Assembly (NCBI GenBank): GCA_041168905.1
Contig: JBEEJZ010000200.1
Span: forward strand, 1-24,410
Source: JBEEJZ01 sp041168905
Lineage (GTDB): Bacteria; Pseudomonadota; Gammaproteobacteria; Burkholderiales; Burkholderiaceae_C
DNA length: 24,410 bases
Direction: 5' to 3'
The position numbers and the translations under genes are program-made. The notes beneath the pieces were generated by a model. It did not search any database. It was not told where the DNA came from and was given only the letters and a program-made list of their open reading frames with translations. Below are positions 12,057 through 18,109 of this stretch, piece by piece (the stretch's first letter is position 1; each line of letters begins with the position of its first letter).

Positions 12057-12977
12057 TCAGCGTCGAAATGCTGCTGCGACGAAATCAATGAGCGCCTTCA
12101 CCCTGACGGAAGTTCGGTGCCGCTCCGCGTAAACGGCATAGATGTCCGCATCGGGGCTGCTGTAGTGGGCCAGCACCTGAATCAGCTCCCCAGATTGAAG
12201 ATACTTTTCAACGTCCCACTGTGCCCGCAGCAGGACACCGTGCCCGTCCAGGGCCCAATTCAGTGCAACACCGCCATCGTTGGTCGTCAGGTTGCCTCGA
12301 ATCTTGATGCTCTCGGTAGTCTCGGACTGTGCCTTGCCTTTGCCCTTGGTGCTGGAAAAACGCCATAAACCATAGGCCTCATCGCCTTGTCGTATGCCGA
12401 TGCAGTTGTGCTTCGGTAGATCGGAGGGAGTTTGGGGCTCGCCTCGCTGCTTCAGGTAGGCGGGTGAAGCCACTACGACACGCTTGTTTGCTGCGATGAA
12501 ACGAGCGATCGATCGGGAGTCTGGTGGATTGCCGAACCTGAAGCAAATGTCGTGGGCATCGTCTCCGGTGGGCGGGGGATTTACCGAAAGCTGCAACTGA
12601 ATGTCCACTTTGGGATATTTGTGTGTGAAGCGGGAAATCAATGGCGCAATGTGACTGCGCCCAAATCCCAAGGTGGCATTGACCCGCAGCAAGCCCTGCG
12701 GAGCCATGTTCGAACCCAGTAGCTGATCTTCGAGCCCCTCGATATCAGCCATGATCTTGCGGGCATGCTCCAGGTAAACCTCACCCTCGGGGGTCAAGCT
12801 CATTCTGCGTGTGGTTCTGTTCACCAAGGGCATGCCCAGCCGCGACTCCATCAGGCCCAAATGCCGGCTCACAGCCGCTGGCGAGATGCCCTGCTCTCGT
12901 GCAGCGGCACTCAGCGAACCAGCGTGGGAAAGTGCCATGAAAAAACCCAGGTCGGAAGGGCTGATCAGCTTGCTCAT
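12057..12977 (-). CDS. LysR-family transcriptional regulator of the divergent Bug-ttdAB genes
   Basis: LysR-type regulator of 306 residues. The N-terminal winged helix-turn-helix (about 5-65) reads FFMALSHAGSLSAAAREQGI then SPAAVSRHLGLMESRLG. The C-terminal half is the two-lobed periplasmic-binding-like effector domain (LRVNATLGFGRSHIAPLI onward). The gene is divergent from the Bug-ttdA-ttdB cluster, the usual arrangement for a LysR activator and its target operon. It resembles regulators such as TtdR and DmlR that act on dicarboxylic hydroxyacid genes, so a tartrate- or malate-like inducer is a reasonable inference. A 33-base inverted-repeat site lies immediately upstream of its start codon and could serve both autoregulation and activation. 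Its 3' end is a few bases from the aer terminator. Family membership is certain; the inducer is not known. Confidence 0.9.
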   Translation of the reverse strand: MSKLISPSDLGFFMALSHAGSLSAAAREQGISPAAVSRHLGLMESRLGMPLVNRTTRRMSLTPEGEVYLEHARKIMADIEGLEDQLLGSNMAPQGLLRVNATLGFGRSHIAPLISRFTHKYPKVDIQLQLSVNPPPTGDDAHDICFRFGNPPDSRSIARFIAANKRVVVASPAYLKQRGEPQTPSDLPKHNCIGIRQGDEAYGLWRFSSTKGKGKAQSETTESIKIRGNLTTNDGGVALNWALDGHGVLLRAQWDVEKYLQSGELIQVLAHYSSPDADIYAVYAERHRTSVRVKALIDFVAAAFRR

Positions 12978-12981
12978 ATAT

Positions 12982-13014
12982 TTGATATTAAGTTAACAAT
13001 GCTTTGAATATCAA
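12982..13014. promoter_or_regulatory. Inverted repeat, candidate LysR operator
   Basis: TTGATATT (12982-12989) and AATATCAA (13007-13014) form perfect 8-base arms separated by 17 bases. They lie in the 121-base AT-rich gap between the divergent LysR gene and the Bug gene, starting five bases upstream of the LysR start codon. The position and partly symmetrical AT-rich form suit a LysR recognition or activation site. On the minus strand, TTGATA (13014-13009) and TAATAT (12990-12985) with 18 bases between them could also be the LysR gene's own promoter, which would mean autorepression. The repeat is seen; its function is inferred. Confidence 0.5.
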
Positions 13015-13098
13015 GGAGTTTTTTAAACCTGATGGTAGATAAAGTTGCTCCCATTCCAACCGTTTCATGAGCTGGAAGTCAACCATCAAGGACACAAC

Positions 13099-14067
13099 AT
13101 GTTGAGCAACTTCAAAAAGCACATTTTCATGGCAGGCCTATGCGGCGCAGCGAGCATCGCTTCGGCGCAATCATGGCCCAGCAAAACTGTCACCATCGTG
13201 GTGCCATTTCCAGCCGGTGGCACCACCGATGTTCTGGCCCGTGCCGTCGCCAACAAGTTGTCTCCCGTCATCGGCCAGGCGGTTATCGTCGACAACAAGC
13301 CCGGTGCCGGTGCCACCCTGGGTGCCGATCTGGTCGCCAAATCCAACCCAGACGGCCATACATTGCTGATGGGCGCTGTGCACCACACGGTGGCAACCAA
13401 CGTTTACAAAAATCTGCGATACAGCTTTGAAAAGGATTTCGCGCCCATCACGACGGTCGCGCTGGTACCGAATGTCATGACGGTGAGCGCCAAATCACCC
13501 TACAACAGCGTGAAAGATGTCATTGCGGCGGGCAAGGCTCAACCCGACAAGCTGGCTTACGGCTCTAACGGCAACGGCACGGCCCAGCACATGATCGGTA
13601 CCCAGTTCCAGATGGAAACGGGCGCCAACATTCTGCACGTACCTTACAAGGGCAGCGCACCTCTGACAACCGATTTGCTGGGTGGGCAGGTGGATATGTC
13701 GTTTGACACGATCACCCCCGTGCTGCCCTTTATCAAGGAGGGCAAGCTCAAGGCACTGGCTGTGACGACCGCCAAGCGGTCTTCCACCTTGCCCAATGTA
13801 CCCACCCTGCAAGAGTCCGGCGTGCCCCATATCGCGATCGGAACATGGTTCGGCCTGCTGGCGCCTTCCGCAACACCCAAAGCTGTGGTTGCTCGCCTGA
13901 ACTCCGAGATCGTGAAGATCATCCAGTCGCCGGATTTCCAGAAGCAGATGGTCGAGATAGGTGCGGAACCGGTGGGCAACAAGCCCGAGGAGATGGCCAA
14001 ACAGATCAAGGACGAAACCGAGAAATTCGCCAATTTGGTGAAAGTCGGCAAGGTGACGCTGGACTGA
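13099..14067 (+). CDS. Bug/TctC-family periplasmic solute-binding protein
   Basis: Tripartite tricarboxylate transporter-type extracytoplasmic binding protein of 322 residues. ATG 13099 is chosen because AAGGA (13088-13092) precedes it and a signal peptide follows: basic N-terminus, hydrophobic core and a likely cleavage after SIASAQ near residue 24. The mature protein starts with the Bug hallmark WPSKTVTIVVPFPAGGTTD and continues with GAGATLGADLVAKSNPDGHT and the GSAPLTTDLLGGQVDM segment. Bug proteins bind carboxylates such as citrate, tartrate, glutarate or aromatic acids. Placement just upstream of ttdA (25-base gap) suggests the ligand is the hydro-lyase substrate or a close relative. The open frame extends to 13045, but that extension lacks a signal peptide start. 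No TctA/TctB membrane components lie in this cluster. Confidence 0.9.
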   Translation: MLSNFKKHIFMAGLCGAASIASAQSWPSKTVTIVVPFPAGGTTDVLARAVANKLSPVIGQAVIVDNKPGAGATLGADLVAKSNPDGHTLLMGAVHHTVATNVYKNLRYSFEKDFAPITTVALVPNVMTVSAKSPYNSVKDVIAAGKAQPDKLAYGSNGNGTAQHMIGTQFQMETGANILHVPYKGSAPLTTDLLGGQVDMSFDTITPVLPFIKEGKLKALAVTTAKRSSTLPNVPTLQESGVPHIAIGTWFGLLAPSATPKAVVARLNSEIVKIIQSPDFQKQMVEIGAEPVGNKPEEMAKQIKDETEKFANLVKVGKVTLD

Positions 14068-14092
14068 GCCTGACCAACGCACAAGGAACAAC

Positions 14093-15043
14093 ATGAATCC
14101 CCACACCCATACTCATTCCCTACTCCCCGAGGTGGCTCAGGCCATGGACAAACAGGCCGCTGTTGCTGGCCTGACCCATGTGATGTCGAAGTTCACCTCC
14201 TACATCGGTAAGCGTCTGCCCACCGATGTGACAGAAAAACTTGGCGAACTTCGCGAAAAAGAAGTGAACTTCTTGGCCAAGGAGGTGTATGAATCGATGC
14301 GACAGAACCAGGAAGCCGCCGACAAGCTGGATCGCCCCAGCTGCCAGGACACTGGCGTCATTCAATATTTTCTGACGGCAGGTGCCAACTTCCCGCTGCT
14401 GGGCGAGCTGGAAGAAATTCTTCTGGGTGCCACGCAGGGCGCGACCAAAGACGGCCCCTTACGTCACAACGCGGTGGAGACTTTTATCGAGAAGAACACT
14501 GGCACCAACACCGGCTCCAAGATCCCGTGGCTGGACTGGGAAATTGTTCCGGGTGACGACAGCGTGACGATAGACGTGTACATGGCTGGCGGCGGTTGCA
14601 CACTGCCCGGCGCAGCAAAGGTGTTGATGCCTGGCCAGGGCTATGAAGGCGTGGCCGAGTTTGTGTTCGACGTGATCACCTCGCGCGGCGTGAACGCCTG
14701 CCCGCCGCTGTTGGTGGGAGTGGGCGTCTCCACCTCGGCCGAAACAGCGGCACGCTTGTCCAAGAAGGCGATCCTGCGCCCTGTGACTTCCCGCCACAGC
14801 AACGACAACGCGGCCCTGATGGAAGAGCTGTTGACCGATGGCCTGAACGAACTGGGCCTGGGGCCACAGGGCCTGACAGGCAACAACAGCGTGATGGGCG
14901 TGAACATCGAGTCGTCCGCGCGCCACCCGTCCACTATTGGCGTGGCAGTGTCCACCGGCTGCTGGGCGCACCGCCGCGGCAAGATCAAGATCAACGCCGA
15001 TATGTCATTTGAGGTGATCTCGCACCAAGGATTCAAACTGTGA
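14093..15043 (+). CDS. ttdA: L-tartrate dehydratase-type hydro-lyase, alpha (Fe-S) subunit
   Basis: Catalytic alpha subunit of a class I-type Fe-S hydro-lyase, 316 residues (E. coli TtdA 303). With the beta subunit it would dehydrate L-tartrate to oxaloacetate; two-subunit fumarases share this fold. The sequence closely follows E. coli TtdA from memory: CQDTG (C84), FPLLGEL, APLRHNAVE-like PLRHNAVETF, VYMAGGGCTLPG (C169), VNACPPLLVGVG (C203) and HPSTIGVAVSTGCWAHRRG (C290). Conserved cysteines among these would hold a labile [4Fe-4S] cluster. AAGGA at 14083-14087 precedes the ATG. The stop codon overlaps the ttdB start (GTGA), indicating coupled synthesis of the two subunits. Tartrate is favoured over fumarate because of similarity to TtdA and the neighbouring LysR and Bug genes, but a fumarase role is not excluded. 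Confidence 0.88.
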   Translation: MNPHTHTHSLLPEVAQAMDKQAAVAGLTHVMSKFTSYIGKRLPTDVTEKLGELREKEVNFLAKEVYESMRQNQEAADKLDRPSCQDTGVIQYFLTAGANFPLLGELEEILLGATQGATKDGPLRHNAVETFIEKNTGTNTGSKIPWLDWEIVPGDDSVTIDVYMAGGGCTLPGAAKVLMPGQGYEGVAEFVFDVITSRGVNACPPLLVGVGVSTSAETAARLSKKAILRPVTSRHSNDNAALMEELLTDGLNELGLGPQGLTGNNSVMGVNIESSARHPSTIGVAVSTGCWAHRRGKIKINADMSFEVISHQGFKL

Positions 15044-15648
15044 AAAAAATTCTGACCACTCCCATCAAGGACGAAGACCTGGAGTCACTGAACATCGGTG
15101 ACGTGGTGTACCTGAGCGGCACGCTGGTGACCTGCCGCGACGTGGCGCACCGCCGCTTGATCGAACTCGGCCGCGAGCTGCCTGTCAATCTCGAAGGTGG
15201 CGCCATCTTCCATGCGGGCCCCATCGTGCGCCAAAAGGAAAACGGCGATTACGAGATGGTCTCGATAGGCCCCACCACCAGCATGCGCATGGAGAAGTTC
15301 GAAAAGGAATTCATCCAGCGCACCGGTGTGAAGCTGATTGTGGGCAAAGGCGGCATGGGCCCCGAAACCCAGGAAGGCTGCAAGGAAAACAAGGCTGTGC
15401 ACGCCATCTTCCCCGGCGGTTGCGCGGTGCTGGCAGCGACTCAGGTCGAAAAGATCGAAGCCGCAGAGTGGACGGACTTGGGCATGCCCGAGACTCTGTG
15501 GGTCAACCGCGTGAAAGAGTTTGGTCCCTTGATCATCTCCATTGATACCAAGGGCAAGAATCTGATCGAGGAAAACAAGGCGGTCTTTAATGAGAAGAAA
15601 AAGCCCATCCTTGAAAGAATCAACGCTCAGATCCGCTTCATCAAATAA
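15040..15648 (+). CDS. ttdB: L-tartrate dehydratase-type hydro-lyase, beta subunit
   Basis: Beta subunit (swivelling-domain partner) of the TtdAB hydro-lyase, 202 residues, almost exactly the length of E. coli TtdB (201). Recognisable stretches are MKKILTTPIK, GTLVTCRDVAHRRLIEL, FHAGPIV, VSIGPTTSMRME, GVKLIVGKGGMGP, FPGGCAVLAATQVE and VKEFGPLIISID. These match the family pattern along the entire length, so the protein is complete. Translation starts at a GTG (15040-15042) that shares four bases with the ttdA stop, so expression is coupled to ttdA. The gene ends 27 bases before a plus/minus hairpin shared with the convergent queF gene. Function is as for ttdA: dehydration of L-tartrate, or fumarate/malate interconversion as the alternative. 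Confidence 0.9.
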   Translation: MKKILTTPIKDEDLESLNIGDVVYLSGTLVTCRDVAHRRLIELGRELPVNLEGGAIFHAGPIVRQKENGDYEMVSIGPTTSMRMEKFEKEFIQRTGVKLIVGKGGMGPETQEGCKENKAVHAIFPGGCAVLAATQVEKIEAAEWTDLGMPETLWVNRVKEFGPLIISIDTKGKNLIEENKAVFNEKKKPILERINAQIRFIK

Positions 15649-15660
15649 CCGGCAGCCCCT

Positions 15661-15688
15661 TGCAAGGCAGTCAAATCACTGCCTTGCA
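15661..15688. terminator. Hairpin between convergent ttdB and queF (possible bidirectional terminator)
   Basis: A perfect 11-base-pair stem (TGCAAGGCAGT at 15661-15671 with its complement at 15678-15688) closes a six-base CAAATC loop. It lies 12 bases after ttdB. Its right arm is the last codons of queF, and the queF stop codon (15676-15678) spans the loop/stem edge. Neither strand shows a T-tract after the stem, so classical intrinsic termination is doubtful. It may instead slow polymerase or protect the 3' ends of both transcripts. The structure is seen; the role is inferred. Confidence 0.55.
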
Positions 15689-16533
15689 TGCCGCACGTTG
15701 CGTGGCAGGGGTTGCGGGTAGCTGGTGCGAAAGGGATTGATGTCCAGTCCGCCACGGCGGGTGTAACGGGCATACACCGACAACTTCAAGGGTTTGCATC
15801 GGGTCCAGATGTCCATGAAGATGCGCTCCACGCACTGCTCATGAAACTCGTTGTGGTTGCGAAAACTCACCAGGTACTGCAACAAACCACCCTGCTCGAT
15901 CTGGTCGCCGGTGTAGCTGATCTGCACGCTGCCCCAGTCCGGCTGCCCCGTTACCAGACAGTTGCTCTTGAGCAAATTGCTGGTCAGCACCTCACTGACA
16001 GGGGCTTCATTCGGCGTCACGTTCAACAAGTCCGGTGCTGGCGTGTATCGGGTGCAATCGATATCCAGCCGGTCCAGACTAAGACCATCCATTTCATGCA
16101 CAGGCTCGCGATCAAACAGCGACGCGTCTACCAGGTTCAGGCCCACCGACGGTGGCGTGGATCCAGGCGAAAACGCCCCGCGCCACACCGCCTCGGCAAT
16201 GTCTGCCCGCAGGCGGGCCTGGACCTCGTCAGCACTGGCAAAACGTGTGTTGTTGAAACTGTTGAGATAGAGCTTGAAGGACTTACTCTCGATGATGTTG
16301 GGCGACTCGCTGGGGATCGTGATGTGCGCCAAGGCCACCTGGGGTTTGCCCCGCAGGTTCAACCAACTCAGCTCAAAAGCTGTCCAGAGGTCGGCACCAA
16401 AAAACGGTGCCGCGCCGAGGATGCCAATTTCGGTACGTTTTTGCGCACGGCCTATGGGAAACAACAGCGAGGCATCATATTGATCGACATAGCTGGACGA
16501 CTTGCCGAGCTGGGATTGTTCAGGCGTATTCAT
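15676..16533 (-). CDS. queF: NADPH-dependent 7-cyano-7-deazaguanine reductase
   Basis: Reduces preQ0 (7-cyano-7-deazaguanine) to preQ1 (7-aminomethyl-7-deazaguanine) with NADPH in queuosine biosynthesis. The product is 285 residues, the long two-domain proteobacterial QueF form. ESKSFKLYLNSFN is the family signature. NLLKSNCLVTGQPDWGSVQI contains the catalytic Cys (C192), which forms a thioimide with the nitrile, and the proton-donating Asp (D199). HEQCVERIF supplies the substrate-binding region, and the C-terminus RNVRHARQ is typical. The frame is open further upstream to 16650, but ATG 16533 is chosen because it has a GGAG Shine-Dalgarno six bases away and matches the family N-terminus. It lies ten bases downstream of yaaA, forming a two-gene minus-strand unit. 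Confidence 0.95.
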   Translation of the reverse strand: MNTPEQSQLGKSSSYVDQYDASLLFPIGRAQKRTEIGILGAAPFFGADLWTAFELSWLNLRGKPQVALAHITIPSESPNIIESKSFKLYLNSFNNTRFASADEVQARLRADIAEAVWRGAFSPGSTPPSVGLNLVDASLFDREPVHEMDGLSLDRLDIDCTRYTPAPDLLNVTPNEAPVSEVLTSNLLKSNCLVTGQPDWGSVQISYTGDQIEQGGLLQYLVSFRNHNEFHEQCVERIFMDIWTRCKPLKLSVYARYTRRGGLDINPFRTSYPQPLPRNVRHARQ

Positions 16534-16543
16534 GGCAACTCCA

Positions 16544-17320
16544 TCAGGTAGGCTGGGGACGACGGAAAACCAGGCGATGGGGTTCTGATACATCAGCCGC
16601 ATAAGCGTAGCCGTCCAGATCAAAATGAACCAAATCTTCAGGCCGTGCAAAGCGGTTTTGTATGGCGTAGCGGGCCATCAGGCCACGCGCGCGCTTGGCA
16701 GAAAAACTGATGATCTTGTAGTGCTGGCCCCGCAGCTCTTCAAATACGCACTCCACGACACGCGCCTTCAAGGCTTTTAGGTCGACCGCCTTGAAATACT
16801 CTTGCGAAGCGAGGTTAACCACCACCTGCTGCGGCTCCTTTGCCGCTCGCTTGTTCAGATACCTGGCAATCTGATCGCCCCAAAACTGGTAAAGGTTGCT
16901 GCCGTTCGGGTTGGCCAAACGGGTTCCCATTTCCAGGCGATAAGCCTGCATGCGGTCCAGGGGTCGCAGCACACCATACAGGCCACTGAGGATACAAATA
17001 TGGTCCTGCGCCCAGCTCAGGTCATCCGCCGGCAGGGTTTTGGCATTCAGACCGTCGTAGACATCGCCATCAAAGGCCAGGATTGCCTGTTTGGAATTCC
17101 TGGCCGTGAACCGGGGCGACCAGGCCTGGTAACGAGCGACATTCAAACCGGCAAGTGCGTCGCTCAGGTCCATCAGGGCGGCGATGTCCTGCGGCGATTT
17201 CTGACGCAGCACATCGATAAGCACTTGAGATTGCTGAACAAACTGGGGGGAAGTGTGGGGCACATCGCCCACAGGGGTGTCGTAGTCCAGCGATTTGGCG
17301 GGTGACAATAAGAACAGCAT
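16544..17320 (-). CDS. yaaA: Peroxide stress protein YaaA (UPF0246/DUF328)
   Basis: Cytoplasmic protein of 258 residues; in E. coli YaaA is OxyR-induced and limits unincorporated iron and thereby DNA damage during H2O2 stress, with reported DNA-binding activity. The N-terminus MLFLLSPAKSLDYD is the family start, followed by LAFDGDVYDGL, ILSGLYGVLRPLD, YRLEMGTRLANP, NLYQFWG and FSAKRARGLMARY near the C-terminus, all YaaA hallmarks. The ATG at 17320-17318 is taken rather than a TTG two codons upstream. An AAGGA about nine bases upstream on the minus strand can serve as ribosome-binding site; it lies inside the truC coding region. The ATG overlaps the divergent truC start codon. queF follows after ten bases, so the two are likely co-transcribed. 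Confidence 0.94.
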   Translation of the reverse strand: MLFLLSPAKSLDYDTPVGDVPHTSPQFVQQSQVLIDVLRQKSPQDIAALMDLSDALAGLNVARYQAWSPRFTARNSKQAILAFDGDVYDGLNAKTLPADDLSWAQDHICILSGLYGVLRPLDRMQAYRLEMGTRLANPNGSNLYQFWGDQIARYLNKRAAKEPQQVVVNLASQEYFKAVDLKALKARVVECVFEELRGQHYKIISFSAKRARGLMARYAIQNRFARPEDLVHFDLDGYAYAADVSEPHRLVFRRPQPT

Positions 17321-18023
17321 GCTCAAGATCCTTTACCTGGACGATTATCTTGTAGCCGTGGCCAAACCGCCCGGTCTGCTGGTGCATCGAACCGGACTGG
17401 ATGCGGGTGAAACCCGGTTTGCCCTGCAGATGCTGCGCGAACAACTGGGGCGCCACGTGTGGCCCGCCCATCGATTGGACAAAGGCACCAGCGGCGTGCT
17501 GCTGTTCGCACTGGACGCCGACACAGCCCGTGGCCTGGGCCAGGCTTTCGAAGGTGGCAATGGCCTGCGCAAAACCTACCATGCCGTGGTGCGCGGCTGG
17601 CCTGCCGACGCGGGCCTGATCGACCACCCGCTCAAGCGCATGCCCGACGACATGCGCCACCAGCGCGAAGAAGTGCAGGACGCCTTGACCCACTACCGCA
17701 CGCTCGAACGCTACCAATTGCCCTTGCCACAAGGCAGCTTCACCCATACCCGCTGCGCCTTGGTCGAACTCTTCCCCCACACCGGCAGGCGCCACCAGTT
17801 GCGCCGCCATCTCAAACACATTGCCCACCCCATCGTCGGTGACGCCACCCATGGCAAAGGCCCACTCAACCGCAGCGTGGCGGGGCTACTGGGCGCGCAT
17901 CGCTTGTGGCTGCATGCCACCCAACTGGCGCTCAAACACCCCGTCACCGGCGCGACCTTGCACATCGAGGCCCCTCTGGACTCGTCGTGGAGCCTCTGGG
18001 CTCGGGGATCAGCCACCCCGTAA
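17319..18023 (+). CDS. truC: tRNA pseudouridine(65) synthase
   Basis: RluA-family pseudouridine synthase of 234 residues, best matching TruC, which makes pseudouridine at position 65 in the T-stem of some tRNAs. The start MLKILYLDDYLVAVAKPPG corresponds to E. coli TruC (MLEILYQDEWLVAV from memory). AHRLDKGTSGVLLF holds the catalytic Asp (D54). HYRTLE, LVELFPHTGRRHQLRRHL and HPIVGDATHG follow in the TruC order. There is no N-terminal S4 domain, which separates it from RluC/RluD. ATG 17319 is chosen by homology although no strong Shine-Dalgarno precedes it; a TTG at 17295 is the only alternative and would extend the overlap with yaaA. The gene is divergent from yaaA, with overlapping start codons, and precedes valS by 86 bases on the same strand. 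Confidence 0.92.
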   Translation: MLKILYLDDYLVAVAKPPGLLVHRTGLDAGETRFALQMLREQLGRHVWPAHRLDKGTSGVLLFALDADTARGLGQAFEGGNGLRKTYHAVVRGWPADAGLIDHPLKRMPDDMRHQREEVQDALTHYRTLERYQLPLPQGSFTHTRCALVELFPHTGRRHQLRRHLKHIAHPIVGDATHGKGPLNRSVAGLLGAHRLWLHATQLALKHPVTGATLHIEAPLDSSWSLWARGSATP

Positions 18024-18109
18024 AATCTCCTCACCTTTTGCGGTGTCCCTATGCTCCCTGAGCACAGCGCCAAACCAGACCCGCCCAGATTACCCCGAGC
18101 CTCACCACC

